DNA of 10,803 nt from Funneliformis mosseae (lineage: Eukaryota; Glomeromycota; Glomeromycetes; Glomerales; Glomeraceae). The stretch covers positions 1-10,803 of the forward strand of contig CAJVPP010003770.1 in the NCBI GenBank assembly GCA_910592005.1. Direction: 5' to 3'. How positions within the stretch are numbered: position 1 is the first letter of the stretch; the number at the start of each line of letters is the position of its first letter. The position numbers and the translations under genes are program-made. The notes under the pieces are model-generated. The model worked only from the letters and a program-made list of their open reading frames with translations. It was not told the DNA's origin and did not search any database. Of the stretch, positions 8,501 through 10,803 are shown piece after piece.

Positions 8501-8640
8501 TCTACACTAAGGAAATTTCTCAGTCTAACACTATTGTCACGAATTTTATATAGATATTGACCTATATCTTCAGCTTTAAACTCACAATAGAATTGAGCGA
8601 GGGCGTTAAGGAACTCTGAAAGCTCTGAATATTCAATCAT
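5544..8640 (-). pseudogene. Decayed AEP primase-SF3 helicase fusion
   Basis: The start is the ATG at 8638-8640 (MIEYSELSEFLNALAQF); the end is TAA at 5544-5546, about 1030 codons. The N-terminal third is an archaeo-eukaryotic primase: motif I DFD in IIDFDLP (8399-8407), motif II S-F-H in SFHVSTFG (8232-8240, after a frameshift in a seven-A run), motif III Asp in IIDN (8124-8126) followed by the SKSFSL block. A small Cys pair C-x2-C (7737-7748) with nearby SYSFKYYRANHE resembles a primase zinc knuckle missing a ligand. The SF3 helicase part has a degraded Walker A (LQQCRKT, ~6971-6990, with a frameshift), an intact Walker B MVMNETG (6843-6872), sensor 1 MITSNQD (6702-6728) and an Arg-finger-like DSRIVCF (6663-6677). 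A helical region and an S/T/P/E-rich tail (~5960-6110), then RKWAIDHSEDLNKF, follow. At least six frameshifts and about ten stops are present. From ~6975 to 6081 the frame is open except for two TAGs. Fusions of this kind make DNA replication autonomous in plasmids, virophages and large DNA viruses; here it likely replicated a mobile element. Confidence 0.8.
5561..5588. repeat. Hairpin at the 3' end of the primase-helicase gene
   Basis: The arms AAGCATACT (5561-5569) and AGTATGCTT (5580-5588) are perfectly complementary around a 10-base loop. It overlaps the last codons of the minus-strand gene (reading KYKHTPGE ... YALVKN), so it may be coding coincidence or an RNA 3'-end structure. Confidence 0.45.
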
Positions 8641-8764
8641 AGTAAAAATTTTCAGATATGTTATCTAGTATACCCTGGTTTTGGTATAATACCCCAACAA
8701 AAAAGTTTAAAATAAAAATAAATATTATTATAAATATCAAAAAGATTAACTGAGAATAATATCA
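8641..8764. promoter_or_regulatory. Divergent intergenic region
   Basis: 124 bases separate the minus-strand primase-helicase ATG from the plus-strand Cys-rich ORF ATG, so both promoters must lie here or overlap the genes. Positions ~8669-8698 contain TATACC...GGTATA and GGTATAATACC inverted repeats close to a run of C/A, which could be operator or origin sites. The rest is A/T-rich with TATA-like stretches. The function is inferred from position only. Confidence 0.4.
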
Positions 8765-9319
8765 ATGGGAGGTAAATATATTTGCCAGTATTATTCTAAT
8801 AAAGGGATTCTGATGAAGGGGAGGTTTGTGAAAATGGAAATACACAACTAAAAGGGTGTAGTATTTACTGAAAAAGACGTCAGCGATCTCAATGCAAACA
8901 AGATGGCTGTGTAGGACAAATAGCATCTAAATATGAGTTTTGTAATCTGCATGTAAATAAATACAATTCAAAAGAATGTTACTACCAGAAGAAATTGAAT
9001 AAGATGTTTCAAAATGAGCAGACACCAGAAGCATTGAAATAGACTCTTGATAAAATGAAAATCCCTAATGCTATAAGTTGTCTCTAATGACTTATCAAAA
9101 ATTTGGCCTCATGAAAAATTTATAGAGACAGCAAAAAACTTAACAAGAACACTAGAAGTATCTTCTTTAACAATTTTAGAACACTAGGAAAGCAATTTAC
9201 TACTTGTCTTTAAGAATCCTATGAGCCCTATAAATTTCAAAATCTTTATCTTTTTTTATTTTTTTATACATACTATATATCGACCATATATCAACTATAT
9301 TAATCATATATATGATTAA
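8765..9319 (+). pseudogene. Decayed Cys-rich small protein gene
   Basis: The start is ATG 8765-8767 (MGGKYICQYYSNKGIL). A frameshift near 8815 leads into EGEVCENGNTQLKGCSIY, and after a TGA into QRSQCKQDGCVGQ and KYEFCNLHVNKY, then a basic stretch (YYQKKLNKMFQNEQTPEALK). Spaced Cys and His residues suggest zinc binding. After a TAG and another frameshift near 9080 come SNDLSKIWPHEKF and, after one more stop, NPMSPINFKIF to TAA at 9317-9319. It is head-to-head with the primase-helicase. I recall this kind of Cys-rich opening and the NPMSP block in Rhizophagus-type repeat proteins, without a known function. It could be a DNA-binding accessory protein of the element, but that is inference. Confidence 0.55.
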
Positions 9320-9338
9320 AATTTGCCTAAGTGGTATA

Positions 9339-9367
9339 CCATAGAAAAATTTTGATTTTTCCTAGAA
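9339..9367. repeat. Possible inverted partner of the left-end repeat
   Basis: Read on the minus strand, this stretch gives ttctaggaaaaatca and then aatttttc. It resembles the start of the window (ttctaggaaaatca ... aaatttttc) with a one-base and an ~8-base gap. It lies just after the Cys-rich gene. AT-rich chance similarity is possible. Confidence 0.25.
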
Positions 9368-9614
9368 CTTTAAAATTTCTTAAGGTTAATAAGGTTGATA
9401 AGAACAAATAATAAAGATTATAATAAATCAAACTAGAATCCCCAAAATCAATATTGATATTGTCCTCAAAAACGTTCCTATAAAAATTTTTGATTTTTTG
9501 TATAAGAATGAAAAAACTTAATAAAGTACTAATAAATAAGTGCACACGAATTAAACTTTTTTCCATATAGATAAATATCATTCAAAAATATATTATCATA
9601 GGAAGAAGCTAAAT

Positions 9615-9659
9615 GCCTTAGAAAAATCTGCCCTAGAAAAATTTGCCTTAGGAAATTTT
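9615..9659. repeat. 15-bp tandem repeat, three units
   Basis: Three units follow each other (gccttagaaaaatct, gccctagaaaaattt, gccttaggaaatttt). Related fragments (tttgcctaag, tttcctagaac) occur around 9320-9365, so this flank is built of diverged copies of a short unit. Confidence 0.75.
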
Positions 9660-9791
9660 TGACTTTCAGAGGCAGAAGCGAAATAGCAAATTAACTTTAT
9701 TAGAATGCTAGAATGGTTTCTTGAATAGTCTATCCTAGGTGTCTTAGATAGGCTAGAAAATTTTAGACTTCTTTACTTTTTATTTTTTTAT

Positions 9792-9825
9792 CTATAGGTA
9801 TAGCAAAAATATAGCATACCTATAG
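9792..9825. repeat. Perfect 10-bp inverted repeat
   Basis: CTATAGGTAT (9792-9801) and ATACCTATAG (9816-9825) pair exactly around a 14-base loop that itself begins and ends with AGC. It is followed by further catac/ctata fragments. No associated gene is seen. Confidence 0.55.
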
Positions 9826-9964
9826 CATACATATAATATACTGATACATATACTGAAAAAATATCATAGAAAAAATTCATTTTTTTTCTTTAGAACTTTA
9901 TTTTACTAGGACACTTAGGGTACCTAGGGAAGATAATACAGGAACAAGATAAAATAAAAAAGAA

Positions 9965-10001
9965 CACTTTCTTCTATAACAAACTCTTGATCTAGAAAGT
10001 G
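9965..10001. repeat. 8-bp inverted repeat
   Basis: CACTTTCT (9965-9972) and AGAAAGTG (9994-10001) pair around a 21-base loop. Its role is unknown. Confidence 0.35.
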
Positions 10002-10027
10002 ATCCAGTAAAATTTCTACCTTAGAAC

Positions 10028-10141
10028 ATGAAATCAGCATACACATACCGGCAACAAATAGGTAATAGTTGGATTGTAAAATGGCATCAGCTTCGATCTT
10101 TCAAATTGTATACCTCAAAATCACTTTTTTCCAGTAATTAA
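10028..10141 (+). pseudogene. Possible remnant of a small ORF
   Basis: A 37-codon frame from ATG (MKSAYTYRQQIGNSWIVKWH) ends at TAA. After three in-frame stops the same frame continues with a hydrophobic run (FLHVVLVWILLCSIFTLY, about 10185-10245) that could be a membrane segment, stopping near 10252. Base composition is slightly less AT-biased than the surroundings at the 5' part. It may be a decayed small membrane protein or chance; I do not recognise it firmly. Confidence 0.25.
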
Positions 10142-10299
10142 ATAGATCAGACATGATTCCTTGAAAGTTATGTGAATTGAACTTTTTTACATGTAGTACT
10201 CGTATGGATATTACTATGCTCGATATTTACTCTATATTCAATTAATATAAGATAAAAAATATGATAGAAATACTTACGGAATATGAATATACTTTATAA

Positions 10300-10323
10300 G
10301 ATAAATAAGATAAATAAGATAAA
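10300..10323. repeat. 9-bp microsatellite
   Basis: About 2.7 copies of gataaataa. The period matches the larger 9-bp array at 329-468, though the unit differs. Confidence 0.65.
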
Positions 10324-10647
10324 CATTATGCTTATTCATTTTATAATAATGGATTAATAAAATCTCGTAATTATGAAAAGCATTTTGGGTAACAGATCAT
10401 TGCTAAAATTTTGCATGACATGCTGTCATTAAAAATAGAGTTAGCAAATTAACCGCGCTATCTGTCATCTTTTTTTACAATACTTCAGCCCTTAGAAAAG
10501 TAACCAAATAGTCGCAAAGAGAAAGTATTCTAACATAGAATCTAGCATTCAATCAGGCGCAGGAGGCCAACATCCTCAACATAAAATCAGATATCAAAAC
10601 AGCTATAGAGGATTAACAACTCCATTATAGAATTTAGTGACGGTAAC

Positions 10648-10733
10648 TAGGTAACAATCAAGCAGTAATAGATAACAACTTATTCATAACAAGTTAACAG
10701 TCTAGCAGTAATAGATAACAACTTATTCATAAT
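10648..10733. repeat. 43-bp tandem duplication
   Basis: A 29-base core starting agcagtaatagataac is identical at 10661-10689 and 10704-10732. The bases before each core are also similar (ggtaacaatca and gttaacagtct), giving a 43-base period in two copies. The exact identity suggests a recent duplication compared with the decayed genes. Confidence 0.85.
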
Positions 10734-10734
10734 T

Positions 10735-10803
10735 AGATTATATGAGGTTTTCAAATTATATGTGTTATTTAGATTATATGCGATATTCAGACTTTATGTG
10801 ATA
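10735..10803. repeat. 18-bp tandem array reaching the window end
   Basis: Units of 18 bases (agattatatgaggttttc-like) start at 10735, 10753, 10771 and 10789; the last is cut by the window. All keep a TTATATG or TTTATG core at the same place. Confidence 0.75.

Larger units (their letters stand above)
9320..10027. other. Right flank, mainly non-coding
   Basis: No convincing gene is seen. The minus-strand open frame 9327-9581 is low-complexity Leu/Ile/Phe-rich sequence in AT-rich DNA and has no recognisable motif. The stretch contains the 15-bp triple repeat at 9615-9659, the hairpin at 9792-9825 and a stem at 9965-10001. Confidence 0.5.
10142..10803. other. Right end, no gene; short repeats
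   Basis: Apart from the hydrophobic extension of the 10028 remnant, no coding signal is seen. The stretch holds a short gataaataa array (10300-10323), a 43-bp duplication and an 18-bp tandem array that continues beyond the window. Confidence 0.5.

Noticed and set aside
8232..8510. Plus-strand 92-codon frame with a signal-peptide-like start
   Set aside because: It is antisense to the AEP domain of the primase-helicase, whose motifs I and II lie within it on the other strand.
4105..8640. A typical Polinton/Maverick
   Set aside because: No protein-primed DNA polymerase, DDE-type integrase, packaging ATPase or capsid signal was found; the recombinase is the tyrosine type.
9327..9581. Minus-strand 84-codon hydrophobic frame
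   Set aside because: It lies in low-complexity AT-rich DNA with no motif and no neighbour support; the composition alone gives Leu/Ile/Phe/Tyr.
1..10803. tRNA, rRNA or other structured RNA genes
   Set aside because: Scanning by eye found no B-box-like GTTCRA context with a cloverleaf and no rRNA-like conserved stretch. The small stems found are isolated.

Overview
The window looks like a piece of a very AT-rich, TE-littered eukaryotic nuclear genome. The best match is an arbuscular mycorrhizal fungus (Glomeromycotina, Rhizophagus/Gigaspora type). This rests on my recognising several protein families I remember as highly repeated in those genomes, on 9-bp and other short AT-rich tandem arrays, and on the absence of any prokaryote-like gene packing, operon or Shine-Dalgarno pattern. 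I could not run a search, so the organism call is an inference. No intact gene is visible. Every recognisable gene is broken by frameshifts and stop codons, and most apparent ORFs are fragments of larger decayed genes.

Layout, left to right. Positions 1-621 hold an inverted repeat at the edge and a 9-bp tandem array. Positions 622-2406 (minus) are a decayed coiled-coil protein gene with a C-terminal Cys/His cluster, split by a 133-bp hAT-like MITE with an 8-bp target duplication. Positions 2615-3868 (minus) are a decayed gene with an N-terminal coiled coil, a Ser-rich segment and a retropepsin-like aspartic protease whose catalytic Asp is lost. It also contains a duplicated segment of about 128 bp. 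Positions 4105-5233 (minus) are a decayed tyrosine recombinase. Positions 5544-8640 (minus) are a decayed primase-helicase of about 1000 codons: an archaeo-eukaryotic primase (AEP) core with DxD, SxH and D motifs, a small Cys cluster, an SF3 helicase core and a low-complexity tail. Positions 8765-9319 (plus) are a decayed Cys-rich small protein gene, divergent from the primase-helicase across a 124-bp gap. Positions 9320-10803 are mostly non-coding AT-rich DNA with a 15-bp triplet repeat, hairpins, a small ORF remnant, a 43-bp duplication and an 18-bp tandem array running off the window.

Together, the primase-helicase (self-replication) beside a tyrosine recombinase (cut-and-join integration), plus a protease, coiled-coil proteins and a Cys-rich protein, look like the relic of a large self-replicating DNA mobile element or a polinton-like/virophage-like integrated element of a fungus. 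No reverse transcriptase, DDE integrase, protein-primed DNA polymerase or capsid gene is visible, so it does not fit a standard LTR, DIRS, Crypton or Polinton layout. That association is the main finding. Whether all five genes belong to one element, or are a chance nest of separate repeats, cannot be settled from one decayed copy.
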